Below are positions 1 through 10,263 of a stretch of 64,000 nucleotides of DNA, in pieces. This DNA is from Micromonospora echinofusca (GTDB lineage: Bacteria > Actinomycetota > Actinomycetes > Mycobacteriales > Micromonosporaceae): NCBI RefSeq assembly GCF_900091445.1, contig NZ_LT607733.1:2249501-2313500 (forward strand), read 5' to 3'. Each line of letters starts with the position of its first letter. Position 1 is the stretch's first letter. The position numbers and the translations under genes were made by a program. Under the pieces are notes generated by a model. It made no database searches and had not been told where the DNA came from. It was given only the letters and a program-made list of their open reading frames with translations.

Positions 1-2
1 CG

Positions 3-269
3 GAGATCGGGCGTCGCTCCGCCCGGGCACTGCTGCTCCTGACGGTGGTGGCGGCGGGCGGAGCGGCCGTCATCGCGCTGGTGGCGTTCGGCTGCCGGTA
101 CCGCCGCACCGCACTGGTCTACGCGTTCCTGGCCGTCGTGATCACGGCGGCGCTGACGCCGGCGGTGGCGGACGCGGCGCGCTCGCTGAGGCCGCCGGCC
201 GCGCCCGTCCCGGCGCCGACGACCTGCCAGGAGCACAGCGGCGGCGACAGCCGCTGCCCGGGCGGCTGA
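3..269 (+). CDS. C-terminal part of a small membrane protein (partial, cut by window start)
   Basis: The reading frame is open from the first bases of the window to a TGA at 267-269, so the true start may lie outside; an internal GTG at 45 would give 74 residues. The visible part holds two hydrophobic segments separated by a short basic turn (CRYRR), then a Pro/Ala-rich tail with two cysteines. This looks like an integral membrane protein with a short extracytoplasmic tail. No family is recognised and no function is proposed. It ends about 120 bases before the M23 peptidase gene on the same strand. Confidence 0.5.
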   Translation, partial: EIGRRSARALLLLTVVAAGGAAVIALVAFGCRYRRTALVYAFLAVVITAALTPAVADAARSLRPPAAPVPAPTTCQEHSGGDSRCPGG

Positions 270-389
270 GCGCTCCGGGTGGGCGGGCCCGCCGCGCGCC
301 CGATCGGGGCCGGGCAGTCGACAGATCGGCATGTGGCTATGTATCGTCACTGCCTCGACCGGCGCACCCCGACCAGCAGGGAGCACGTG

Positions 390-1262
390 ATGGACCAGCT
401 CGACCCGCCCGCCTGCTGTGGCGACGGCCCGCCGGTCACCGGCATCGACCGCCGGGCGGTGCTGCTCGGCGCCGCCCTCGGCGCGGGCGCCCTGGCCGGG
501 CTGGCCGTCCCCGGCCGCGCGTACGCCGCGCCCGCCATCTACAACCCCTTCTCCGGCTACCCCGTCACCGGCACCTGGCAGGACCACCTGAACCGGGGCT
601 CGCTCGGCGGCGTCGACTTCGGCATGCCGGTCGGCACCCGCCTGCCCGCCTGCGGCGCGGGCACCGTGCAGAACATCCCGTACAACGGCACGGGTGGGCA
701 CACCGTCACCATCCAGCACGCGGACGGGTACCGCAGCCAGTACATGCACCTGTCGCAGTTCCTGCTCGGCAACGGCGCGGCCGTGTCCAGCGGCACCGTC
801 GTCGGTCTCTCCGGCGGCGCGGCCGGCGCGCCCGGCTCGGGATCCTCCACCGGGCCGCACGTCCACTGGCACATGATCAATCCGGCCGGCGTACGCATCA
901 ACCCGCTGGCCTACATCGGGCAGAACCCCGTGCCCGGGCGGCTGCCCAAGACCTCCACCGAGTACGACGGCATTCCCGGCACCATCTGCTACCAGCGCAT
1001 GCAGAACTGGCTGCGGCTCACCGCCGGATACGTCGGCCCGATCGACGGCGTGCCGGGGCCGAACACGTACGCCGCCCTCCAGCGGGCCATGCGGGCCTAC
1101 GGCTACACCGGACCGATCGACGGCCAGCCCGGCCCGAACACCTGGCGCGCCGTGCAGCGCCTGGCCTCCGGCCACGGCTACACCGGCCCGATCGACGGGG
1201 TGATGGGCCCCAACTCGTGGCGCGGCTTCGCCCGCTTCCTCAACCAGGACAGGTGGGACTGA
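390..1262 (+). CDS. secreted M23 (LytM-type) peptidase with three C-terminal peptidoglycan-binding-like repeats
   Basis: A predicted zinc metallopeptidase that would cut peptide cross-links of the cell wall outside the membrane. The ATG at 390 follows a GGGAG motif; an in-frame start at 279 would add about 37 residues before the signal and is unlikely, and a GTG at 387 is an alternative. Residues around 20-50 form a twin-arginine-type signal (DRRAVLLGAALGAGALAG, then AYA-A). The catalytic domain shows GVDFGMP (zinc Asp) and HVHWH (HxH zinc motif). The tail holds three repeats of the form Y-x-GPIDG-x-x-GPN, about 40 residues apart, resembling a peptidoglycan-binding unit. It converges on the catalase gene, with a shared terminator between them. 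Confidence 0.85.
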   Translation: MDQLDPPACCGDGPPVTGIDRRAVLLGAALGAGALAGLAVPGRAYAAPAIYNPFSGYPVTGTWQDHLNRGSLGGVDFGMPVGTRLPACGAGTVQNIPYNGTGGHTVTIQHADGYRSQYMHLSQFLLGNGAAVSSGTVVGLSGGAAGAPGSGSSTGPHVHWHMINPAGVRINPLAYIGQNPVPGRLPKTSTEYDGIPGTICYQRMQNWLRLTAGYVGPIDGVPGPNTYAALQRAMRAYGYTGPIDGQPGPNTWRAVQRLASGHGYTGPIDGVMGPNSWRGFARFLNQDRWD

Positions 1263-1287
1263 GCGCCCGTCGGGCGCACAGGACCGC

Positions 1288-1331
1288 CGACGAGGGCCGC
1301 CCCCCGATGCTGCGGAGGACGGCCCTCGTCG
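1288..1331. terminator. bidirectional hairpin terminator between M23 gene and katE
   Basis: A perfect 12-bp inverted repeat (CGACGAGGGCCG at 1288-1299 and its complement at 1320-1331) lies between two convergent genes. There is no T-tract, as is usual in high-GC actinobacteria. Confidence 0.7.
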
Positions 1332-1344
1332 ACGTACGAACGCG

Positions 1345-3606
<2,262 letters not shown>

Positions 3607-3829
3607 CTGACGAGTTCCTCCGTGAAAGCGGCGTTGAGCAGGCGTCTTGGCCCGTACCCCCAGCCGGGCCGGGGAAACGGGGACGCGTACGGCATCCACG
3701 TGCACCGCGAGGGCCACGCGCCCGTGGCGCATCGCTTCCGGCCCCTCCACGAGATCGTCGCCGCGCCGCTCGCGGCCGCGCCCGGGACCCGCTTTCCGCG
3801 AGCTGGTCGTCGCGCGGCTGTGACGCGTC

Positions 3830-3860
3830 GATGCCGTCCGCCGGCGGGGCGGACGGCATC
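3830..3860. terminator. hairpin terminator downstream of the amidase gene
   Basis: A perfect 13-bp stem (GATGCCGTCCGCC at 3830-3842, complement at 3848-3860) with a 5-base loop sits just past the stop codon of the minus-strand amidase gene. The 3607-3829 stretch next to it must hold the katE promoter, but no clear promoter boxes were picked out. Confidence 0.65.
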
Positions 3861-3871
3861 GGCCGTGGCGG

Positions 3872-5263
3872 TCAGCAGCGCGGCACGCCGGGGATGAAGC
3901 CGTCGTGACCGGTCAGGACGAAGGCGTCTGAGACGTACCGGTTGGTGCCGATCCGGTCCCAGACGTTGGTGGTGCCGTAGGGGCCGGTCACCGTGGTGCC
4001 GACGGCCTGGCAGTAGATGCTGACGGCCGCGCCGTCGGCGACGGAACCCACGACGCTGTAGCCGGTGCCGGGGCCGGAGCGCACGTTGAGGCTCACCCCC
4101 TCGGTGTTCACCGTGCCGGAGCCGACGCCGCTCTGCTGGTTGACCAGCTGCATGTAGTAGGTCCAGTTCCAGTGGGGGCCCGGGTCGGTGTGGGTGGCGC
4201 CGGGGACCTCGTGGTGACCGATGATGTGCGCCCGGTCCTTCGGAATGCCGTACTTGTTGGCGAGGCTGCGGGTCAGGGTCGCCGACGCCCGGTACATCGC
4301 GTCGGTGAACCAGGCCGCGTTGTCGACGTACCCCTCGTGCTCGATGCCGATGGACTGGGTGTTGTAGGTCCAGTTGCCGGCGTGCCAGGCGATGTCCTTC
4401 TCCCGCACCGACTGGGTCACCGCCCCGTCGGAGGAGCGGAACGTGTAGTGTGCGCTGGCCTTGGCGGCCGGGTTCTGGAACCAGCTGATCGAGCCGGCGT
4501 AGCTGCCCTGCGTGACGTGGATGACGATGTACCGCACCGGGTGGCTGGTGGGTCGGCTCGCCACCGTGTAGTTGCTGGTGCTGGCCGGTGCCCAGGCGGC
4601 CGGCCCGTAGTCGGTGCTGAGGATGCCGACCTCGTCCGAGGCGCCCGGCAGGTCCCGCTCCGGCGCCACCGGGCGGCCCTGGACGCTGCCCACCCCGGCG
4701 GGACCGGTGTCGAAGCCGGTGCCGAGCAGGTCGTAGACGGCGTCCGCGTAGAGCCGGGCGAGCGCCGGGCTGGCCGCCCCGCCGTAGCGGGCGACCGGGG
4801 CGTACCACTCGTCGACGTCGTCGCGCTCGGCCCCGTCCAGGCCGGCCCGGTCGGCGTAGGAGCGCAGGACGGCAGCCGCCCCGGTGATGTTCGCGGCGGG
4901 GTCGGCGCGCAGCGCGCCACGGCTGAGCCCGGTCAGCCGCGCCGCCTCGTCCAGGGTGCGCAGCTTGGGGTTGCTGACCAGGTGCATCATGCCGTAGCCG
5001 CCCGCCGCGCTGGGGGCGCCGCCGTGCCCGTCCAAGCGGGTCTCGGCGTATCCGAGGGCGACGAGCAGGTCGCGGGGGACGTCGTAGCGGCCGGCGGCGG
5101 TGTCGAAGGCGGCGGCCAGCCGGGCGGCGGCCGGTGGGCCCGCCTCCGGGGCGGCCGACACCGGCGCGGCGGCCATGGCTGATCCGCCGGACAGGACCAG
5201 GGTCGCGGCCAACGTGGCGCCGAGCAGCCCACGCCTGCGTCGCGCGACGGGTCGAGCAGTCAT
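3872..5263 (-). CDS. secreted lytic-transglycosylase / N-acetylmuramoyl-L-alanine amidase / SH3 fusion
   Basis: A predicted cell-wall hydrolase of 463 residues. The ATG at 5263 follows GGGAGGGG. A basic start (RPVARRRRG) and hydrophobic run ending near AMAAAPVSA form an export signal. Residues of roughly 45-180 resemble an SLT-type lysozyme domain (ALGYAETRL, then GGYGMMHL). Residues of about 225-375 are an Amidase_2 (PGRP-like) domain with VIHVTQGSY and GHHEVPGATHTDPGPHW carrying the zinc-ligand histidines. The last 75 or so residues are a bacterial SH3-like domain (GVSLNVRSGPGTGYSVVG) likely to bind wall. Two glycan/peptide-cutting domains in one chain is less common than either alone; whether the SLT-like part is active cannot be judged here. 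Confidence 0.85.
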   Translation of the reverse strand: MTARPVARRRRGLLGATLAATLVLSGGSAMAAAPVSAAPEAGPPAAARLAAAFDTAAGRYDVPRDLLVALGYAETRLDGHGGAPSAAGGYGMMHLVSNPKLRTLDEAARLTGLSRGALRADPAANITGAAAVLRSYADRAGLDGAERDDVDEWYAPVARYGGAASPALARLYADAVYDLLGTGFDTGPAGVGSVQGRPVAPERDLPGASDEVGILSTDYGPAAWAPASTSNYTVASRPTSHPVRYIVIHVTQGSYAGSISWFQNPAAKASAHYTFRSSDGAVTQSVREKDIAWHAGNWTYNTQSIGIEHEGYVDNAAWFTDAMYRASATLTRSLANKYGIPKDRAHIIGHHEVPGATHTDPGPHWNWTYYMQLVNQQSGVGSGTVNTEGVSLNVRSGPGTGYSVVGSVADGAAVSIYCQAVGTTVTGPYGTTNVWDRIGTNRYVSDAFVLTGHDGFIPGVPRC

Positions 5264-5454
5264 CTGCACCCCTCCCGATATTCGTCGACATCGATTGAAG
5301 TCGACGGGTGGCGGTACCGTACACCGCGACGCGAGTCGATGTAAATCCCTTCCGCCCTCGATGGCGGCGATGACGGAAACCTTCATCAGTGGGGCGGGCG
5401 ATCCCGCCCTCGGTCGGCGGCGTGCGGGGTGCTGGGCGCGCGGCGCGACCGGCG

Positions 5455-6894
5455 TCACGAACCGCCGAGGCGGGGCATGACCGGCCGGACCTCGACCGGG
5501 GCGCCCGGCCGCCCGCCCGCCCGCGAGCGGTACTCCGGCACGCCCACGCAGGTGAAGAGCAGGGCCGCGAGGTCGTCCGGCTCGGCCAGCAGACCCGGGA
5601 CCGCCGCATCGAGGAAGGTCATGCCGGAGGCGCCCGCGCCGAGGGCGTACGCCGCGAGGTGCAGCCGGCCCTCGACGAGCCCGGCGGCGAGCTGGGCGTC
5701 GCGGTAGCCGCGGTCGTCGAGCGCCGACAGCGGCGCGGCGGCCACGACGACGTAGGCCGCGTCGCCGGCGAGCGCCTGGTCCAGGCAGACCCGCAGCAGC
5801 TCGTCGCGCAGGTCGCCGGCGCGCAGCGGCGCCGACAGGTCGGGCCACCGGTAGAGGCCGGGCGCCACGCCGTCGACCCCGTGCACGGCGACCCAGTGCG
5901 GCACCGGCACGCCGCGCAGGGCCGCGGCCAGGGGCCATTCCAGCAGGGCGCGCGGCAGCGTCCGGGACCTGTCCATCCGCCGTTGTGAGCCGCGCCGGCG
6001 GACGACCTCGTCGAGCGGGTCGGACGGCGGGAACGTCGACAGTGGCTCCGCCGACGGCCAGGGCGCGCCGAGCACGTCCCGCTCGCCCGCGCGCTGCGCG
6101 GCGGTGCACAGCGGCAGCTCGACCGGGGGCAGCTCGCCGGGGAGCGCCGGCCCGGTGGGCCGGATCGCCGGTTCGCCGTCGCCGAACGACAGCAGGGCCA
6201 GCGGGTACTCGTGCACCCCGTCCGCGCCGACGAGCGCGCGCACGGTGGCGTCCGGGAAGAGCGACCGCAGCCGGGGCGCCAGGCCGGCGCTCGCGGCCGC
6301 CGCCGACAGCTGGGACAGCAGCGTGCCGGCGTCCCAGTAGAGGTGACGCCAGCCGCGCTCGGCGTAGCGCCAACCCGTGCGCCAGGGCACGCCCGTGACC
6401 ACCAGCGTCGTGACCGCCCCGGCCGCGGCGGGCGCCACCCGGACGAGCGCGTGCCGCCGCGCGTCGTACCAGTGCACGCCGTCGGGCACCCCCGCGACGC
6501 CCCGGGTGCTGGCGTAGACCTCCAGCGGGAACCGCGCCCCCGCCGAGCCGGCGGCGCGGTAGAGGACGGGGCGGCCGTTGCGCTCGGCGGTGCGCACGAC
6601 GCCGGCGCCGAGGAAGAGGACGCGGCCGAGCTGCGCGGCGTCGAGGGGCCGGGCGGGGGACGCGACGCCGGCCAGCACGGCGGTCGCGGGGACACCGGGA
6701 TCGGGCAGGTCGCGGGGCAGGGCGAGGACGGCGGGGCCGTCCGGGTAGCCCTTCATGGGCGGCGGCAGGGTCGCGGGGTCGTTCGGGACGAGGTCGTGGC
6801 GTACGCGGGGATCGTCCACGGGCACGTCCCACTCGCGGCCCGGCTCGTAGGACGTCAGCCGGTGCAGCAGCCCGGCGCCGGTGTCGAGGTCCAT
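5455..6894 (-). CDS. SagB-like tandem nitroreductase-fold flavin oxidoreductase
   Basis: A 479-residue protein; the second half (from about residue 290) matches the FMN-dependent SagB/ThcOx dehydrogenase pattern: RRRGSQRRMDRSR for phosphate contact, YRDAQLAAGLVEGRLHLAA, then LGAGASGMTFLD. The first half looks like a degenerate copy of the same fold, as in other tandem family members. Family members oxidise azoline rings or peptide residues in RiPP pathways. It is the last gene of a minus-strand run lanM, precursor, LAL regulator, this gene, with gaps of 60-90 bases, so it is likely a tailoring enzyme of that locus. No YcaO cyclase, the usual partner of SagB, is present, so its substrate is open. 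Start: ATG at 6894. Confidence 0.75.
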   Translation of the reverse strand: MDLDTGAGLLHRLTSYEPGREWDVPVDDPRVRHDLVPNDPATLPPPMKGYPDGPAVLALPRDLPDPGVPATAVLAGVASPARPLDAAQLGRVLFLGAGVVRTAERNGRPVLYRAAGSAGARFPLEVYASTRGVAGVPDGVHWYDARRHALVRVAPAAAGAVTTLVVTGVPWRTGWRYAERGWRHLYWDAGTLLSQLSAAAASAGLAPRLRSLFPDATVRALVGADGVHEYPLALLSFGDGEPAIRPTGPALPGELPPVELPLCTAAQRAGERDVLGAPWPSAEPLSTFPPSDPLDEVVRRRGSQRRMDRSRTLPRALLEWPLAAALRGVPVPHWVAVHGVDGVAPGLYRWPDLSAPLRAGDLRDELLRVCLDQALAGDAAYVVVAAAPLSALDDRGYRDAQLAAGLVEGRLHLAAYALGAGASGMTFLDAAVPGLLAEPDDLAALLFTCVGVPEYRSRAGGRPGAPVEVRPVMPRLGGS

Positions 6895-6956
6895 CCGGTC
6901 ATCCTGCCAGCGTGCGACGCCCCACGGGGACCGCGCGGCCGGGGCGCCGCCGCCGG

Positions 6957-9866
6957 TCAGGCGCTCTCCATCTCGGCGGCGAACTCGCTGAGCGCGATCC
7001 GGTTCGGCAGGCCCGTCTTGCCCAACAGGCTGGACACGTGCCGCTCCACCGTGCGCGGGGACAGGTGCAGCCGGGCGGCGATCTCCCGGTTGCTCAGCCG
7101 CCCGACCAGCAGCCGCAGCACCTCGTACTCCCGCACCGTCACGCCCACCGACCGCAGCTCGGCGGGGATGTCGCCCGCGCCGGAGCGGCGCTGCGTCAGC
7201 CGTACGCCCGCCCGGCGCAGCAGGGCCCGGCAGGCGCTGGCCACGGCCGGCACGTCGCTCGAGTGGAAGTGCTCCTCGGCGGCGCGCAGCCACTGCACGG
7301 GCGTTCCCCAGCCGTCGGCGAGGGCGGCCTCGCAGACCAGCCGCAGGGCGAGGTGCCGGCTCATCGCGTACGGCGCCCCGGCCCGCATCGCCTCGGCTGC
7401 CGCCTGCGCCGCCGCCTCCGGTCGACCGGAGCGGCCGAGCAGCACCGCCTTCGCGAAGAGCGCGAACTGCAGGTCCCAGCGCAGCCTGCTCGCCGAGTCG
7501 CCCTGCACCGCCTCGTAGGCCGGCCAGCCGGCCTCACCCGACATGACCTGGAGCAGCAGGTGCAGGCCGTGCCGGCCGGAGAGGTGGAAGACCGTCGGGC
7601 TCTGCGCCTCGGCGTCGAACGCGCGGGCCAGCTCGTCGAGGGCGCGGGGCCGGTCCTCCTCCAGCAGCGCGCAGAAGGCCCGGGCCAGACCGTGTACGCG
7701 GGTGGCGTGCAGGGCCTGGTCGCCGCTCCACCGGCGGAACTCGGCCAGCGCGTGCTCCATCTCCCGGCGGCGCCCCCGGTGCGCGGCCAGTACGGCGCTG
7801 ACCAGCAGCACGTACTGGGTCGTCTCCAGCAGCTTCAGCCGGGTGGTGGCGGCCAGCACCTGCTGGACGAGGGCGGCCGCCGTGTCGAAGTCGCCCCGCA
7901 GCACCGCGTGCAGGGCGAGGCTCGCCTCCGCCTGGTGGCGGGCGGTCACCGCGCCGGCCTGGGTGGCCCGCTCCCGGGCCTGTTCGAGGCGGTCCAGGCG
8001 CGCGTCGCGCAGCGCGTCGTCGTTGCCGAGGCGGATCAGCGCGTGGATCTCCCAGATCGGCAGCCGGTGCTGCGCGGCGATCGCCAGGGCCCGTTCCAGG
8101 CACCGGGTCGCCTCCGCCGGGTCGCGGTGCCGGACCAGCGCGCCGAGCAGCTGCCAGGCCTGGCAGGCCACCACGGGCAGCGGGACGGTCTCGGCGACGG
8201 TGGCGGCCCGGCGGGCCAGCGCCTCGGCGGTGGCGAGCTGGTCCTGGCCGGCGGTGTCCAGCACCAGGTGGGCGGCGACCACGTCGACCGGGGCGGTGTC
8301 CTCGGCGGCGGCGTCCGGGCCGAGCAGGGCCCGCGCCTGCTCCACCTGGGCCAGCCCCTCGGCCGACCGGCCGGCGACCGTCGCCGCCCAGGCCAGCCGG
8401 GTGTGCAGCTGCGCCCGCCGGCGCGGGTCGACGCCACCGATCTGGTCGAGGGTGCTGACCGAGGCGAGCGCCCGCTCGACCAGCCCCGCCTCCGCCAGGG
8501 CGTGCAGCAGGGCTTCGAGGGCCGCCGCGCGCGCCATGGGATCGTCGCCGAGCAGGCCGATCGCGCGGTCCAGCAGGGCTACCGCCGTGGTGGCGCCGCC
8601 CTGGGCGATCGCCCGCCGGCCCGCCTCGGTGAACAGCCGGCCGGCCGTCTCCGGGTTGTCGGCCTCCAGGTGCAGGGTGGCCGACACCTGGCACCACTCC
8701 CCGGGCAGCCCGGGGTAGACCGCCTCCACCGCCTCGGCCATCCGCTGGGCGAGCCAGGCCCGGTCGCCGGGACCGAGGAGGGTGAGCAGCGCCTCCCGGG
8801 TGAGCCGGTGCCGGAAGGCGTACCAGTCGGTGAGCTGGTCGTCGACCGTGACCAGCCGCGCCGCGACGTCACCGCACAGGTGCTCCAGCACGCCCCGGTC
8901 GCTCAGCCCGGTGGCCGCCTGCACCACGGCCAGCGGGAAACGCTGCCCCAGCAGCGCACCCATCGAGAGCAGCTCCCGGGCCCGGGGGTCGAGCTGCTCG
9001 ACCCCCTGCGCCATGCCCCTCGCCAGGGTGCTCGGCAGGCCGGCGGGCAGCTCCTCGGACATCCGCCAGCCCTCGGGGCCGCCGATCAGCAGGTCGCCGT
9101 CGACCATGCCGGCGACGAGTTCCTCGATCAGGAAGGGGTTGCCGGCACTGCCCGTCGAGACGAGGGCGTGCGCGGCCGCCGGCACCCGCTGCGGGTCGGC
9201 GTCGAGGCACGCGCCGACCATCTGCCGCAGCTCGTCGTCGTCGAGCCGGCCCAGCTCGATGAGCTCGCACTGACCGCGTTGGGCGGCCGACCGGGCGATG
9301 GTCGACGCCGCGCAGGGCTCCGCCCGGATGGCTCCCAGCAGCAAGGTTGGTTGCAGGGCGAGGTTGTCGATGAGGTACTCCAGCACCGTCAACGTCTCCG
9401 TGTCGGCGTCCTGGAGGTCGTCCAGCAGCATCAGGCAACCCCGCCCCGCGCCGGCCACCCCGGTCAGCCGGAGGACGGCCTCGGCGAGGATCACCAGGGA
9501 CGCGTTCTCCTGATCGGCCGGCGGTCGCCCCCAGTCGGGCACGAGCCGGCCGAGGATCGGGCCGTACGGGCCGAGCGCGCCGGGATCGACCGGCCCGGAG
9601 CGCAGCAGCGACAGCAGCGCCTCGGTCAGGGGCCGCAGCGGCACCGCCGTGCCGATCGTGCTGCCCCGGCCGCGCATCACCCGCATGCCCGACGCGGTGG
9701 CCAGCTCGGCGACCCTCGACGCGAGGCGGGACTTGCCGACGCCGCTCTCGCCGACCACGAACACCGCGCCGCCGCGGCCCGCCCGCGCCGATTCGAGGCT
9801 TTTGCGCACCGCGCTGAGCTCGACGTCCCGACCGATGAACTTCGAGGAGCGGTACACACTGCGCAC
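6957..9866 (-). CDS. LuxR-family regulator of the LAL type (AAA ATPase + TPR-like + HTH)
   Basis: A 969-residue transcription factor. The N-terminus has an intact Walker A (GESGVGKSRLA, about residues 38-48) and a Walker B-like CLMLLDDLQDAD. The middle is helical and Ala/Leu-rich, like the TPR-type sensor region of LAL proteins. The last 65 or so residues are a LuxR helix-turn-helix (VREYEVLRLLVGRLSNREIA and LSPRTVERHVSSLLGK). It lies between the candidate lanthipeptide precursor (71 bases upstream) and the SagB-like gene, on the same strand, so it is the likely pathway-specific activator. The chosen start is GTG at 9866; no strong ribosome-binding site was seen. Confidence 0.88.
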   Translation of the reverse strand: MRSVYRSSKFIGRDVELSAVRKSLESARAGRGGAVFVVGESGVGKSRLASRVAELATASGMRVMRGRGSTIGTAVPLRPLTEALLSLLRSGPVDPGALGPYGPILGRLVPDWGRPPADQENASLVILAEAVLRLTGVAGAGRGCLMLLDDLQDADTETLTVLEYLIDNLALQPTLLLGAIRAEPCAASTIARSAAQRGQCELIELGRLDDDELRQMVGACLDADPQRVPAAAHALVSTGSAGNPFLIEELVAGMVDGDLLIGGPEGWRMSEELPAGLPSTLARGMAQGVEQLDPRARELLSMGALLGQRFPLAVVQAATGLSDRGVLEHLCGDVAARLVTVDDQLTDWYAFRHRLTREALLTLLGPGDRAWLAQRMAEAVEAVYPGLPGEWCQVSATLHLEADNPETAGRLFTEAGRRAIAQGGATTAVALLDRAIGLLGDDPMARAAALEALLHALAEAGLVERALASVSTLDQIGGVDPRRRAQLHTRLAWAATVAGRSAEGLAQVEQARALLGPDAAAEDTAPVDVVAAHLVLDTAGQDQLATAEALARRAATVAETVPLPVVACQAWQLLGALVRHRDPAEATRCLERALAIAAQHRLPIWEIHALIRLGNDDALRDARLDRLEQARERATQAGAVTARHQAEASLALHAVLRGDFDTAAALVQQVLAATTRLKLLETTQYVLLVSAVLAAHRGRRREMEHALAEFRRWSGDQALHATRVHGLARAFCALLEEDRPRALDELARAFDAEAQSPTVFHLSGRHGLHLLLQVMSGEAGWPAYEAVQGDSASRLRWDLQFALFAKAVLLGRSGRPEAAAQAAAEAMRAGAPYAMSRHLALRLVCEAALADGWGTPVQWLRAAEEHFHSSDVPAVASACRALLRRAGVRLTQRRSGAGDIPAELRSVGVTVREYEVLRLLVGRLSNREIAARLHLSPRTVERHVSSLLGKTGLPNRIALSEFAAEMESA

Positions 9867-9937
9867 GCTATCCGAGGCGGCAGGCCACAGCCCAACGCGG
9901 TGCCGACGACGCCGGCTCCCGGGCGGCTATCCGATCG

Positions 9938-10177
9938 TCACAGCAGGCTCTCGGGGCAGCAGGTCGTCAGGGGCGCGGCGTCCGCCGCCGCGGCGCCACC
10001 GTCACCGACGAGACCGCCGATCACCATGCCCACGGGTACGACCAGGCTGGCGAGGGCCGCCGCGCGGATGCCGAACGTCACGACGGGCTGCAACCACATC
10101 GCTCCTGCCGGGTCGTCGATCGGCGCCGAGGGGTCGATCTCGTCGGCACGGTACGAGGGGAGCTGGTTCTCGGACAA
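9938..10177 (-). CDS. candidate lanthipeptide precursor peptide (LanA-like), unusual type
   Basis: A 79-residue peptide starting at a TTG (10177), eight bases after GGAGG; the nearby ATG is in another frame. It starts 86 bases downstream of the LanM stop. Residues 1-30 are acidic and leader-like (DEIDPSAPIDDPAG). Residues of about 29-58 are a strongly hydrophobic Val/Gly/Ala stretch. The tail is Ala-rich and ends in residues 71-79, TTCCPESLL. Thr71, Thr72 and Ser77 could be dehydrated; Cys73 and Cys74 could close thioether rings. There is no GG/GA-type leader-cleavage motif of the usual class II kind and the region has only two cysteines. Assignment rests on size, position and the C-terminal Thr/Cys/Ser cluster, not on recognised homology. 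Confidence 0.6.
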   Translation of the reverse strand: MSENQLPSYRADEIDPSAPIDDPAGAMWLQPVVTFGIRAAALASLVVPVGMVIGGLVGDGGAAAADAAPLTTCCPESLL

Positions 10178-10263
10178 CTGTCATTCCTCCTGTGGTGCTT
10201 CGTAGGGTGCTTCCGGAAGCTTGCCGCTCCACTCGAAGATCGTCGTCGCTCGTCGGGCGGTCC

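Noticed and set aside
279-389. Upstream extension of the M23 peptidase frame
   Set aside because: It would place about 37 extra residues before a clear twin-arginine signal; ATG 390 has a ribosome-binding site.
9938-10177. Alternative reading frame starting at the ATG right after GGAGG upstream of the precursor
   Set aside because: The ATG frame gives an Arg/Pro-rich shadow-like product; the TTG frame gives a leader-like peptide with a Thr/Cys end and keeps good ribosome-site spacing.
6912-10205. Plus-strand open frame of 1097 codons opposite the LAL gene
   Set aside because: Antisense shadow of a gene with clear Walker and LuxR motifs on the minus strand.
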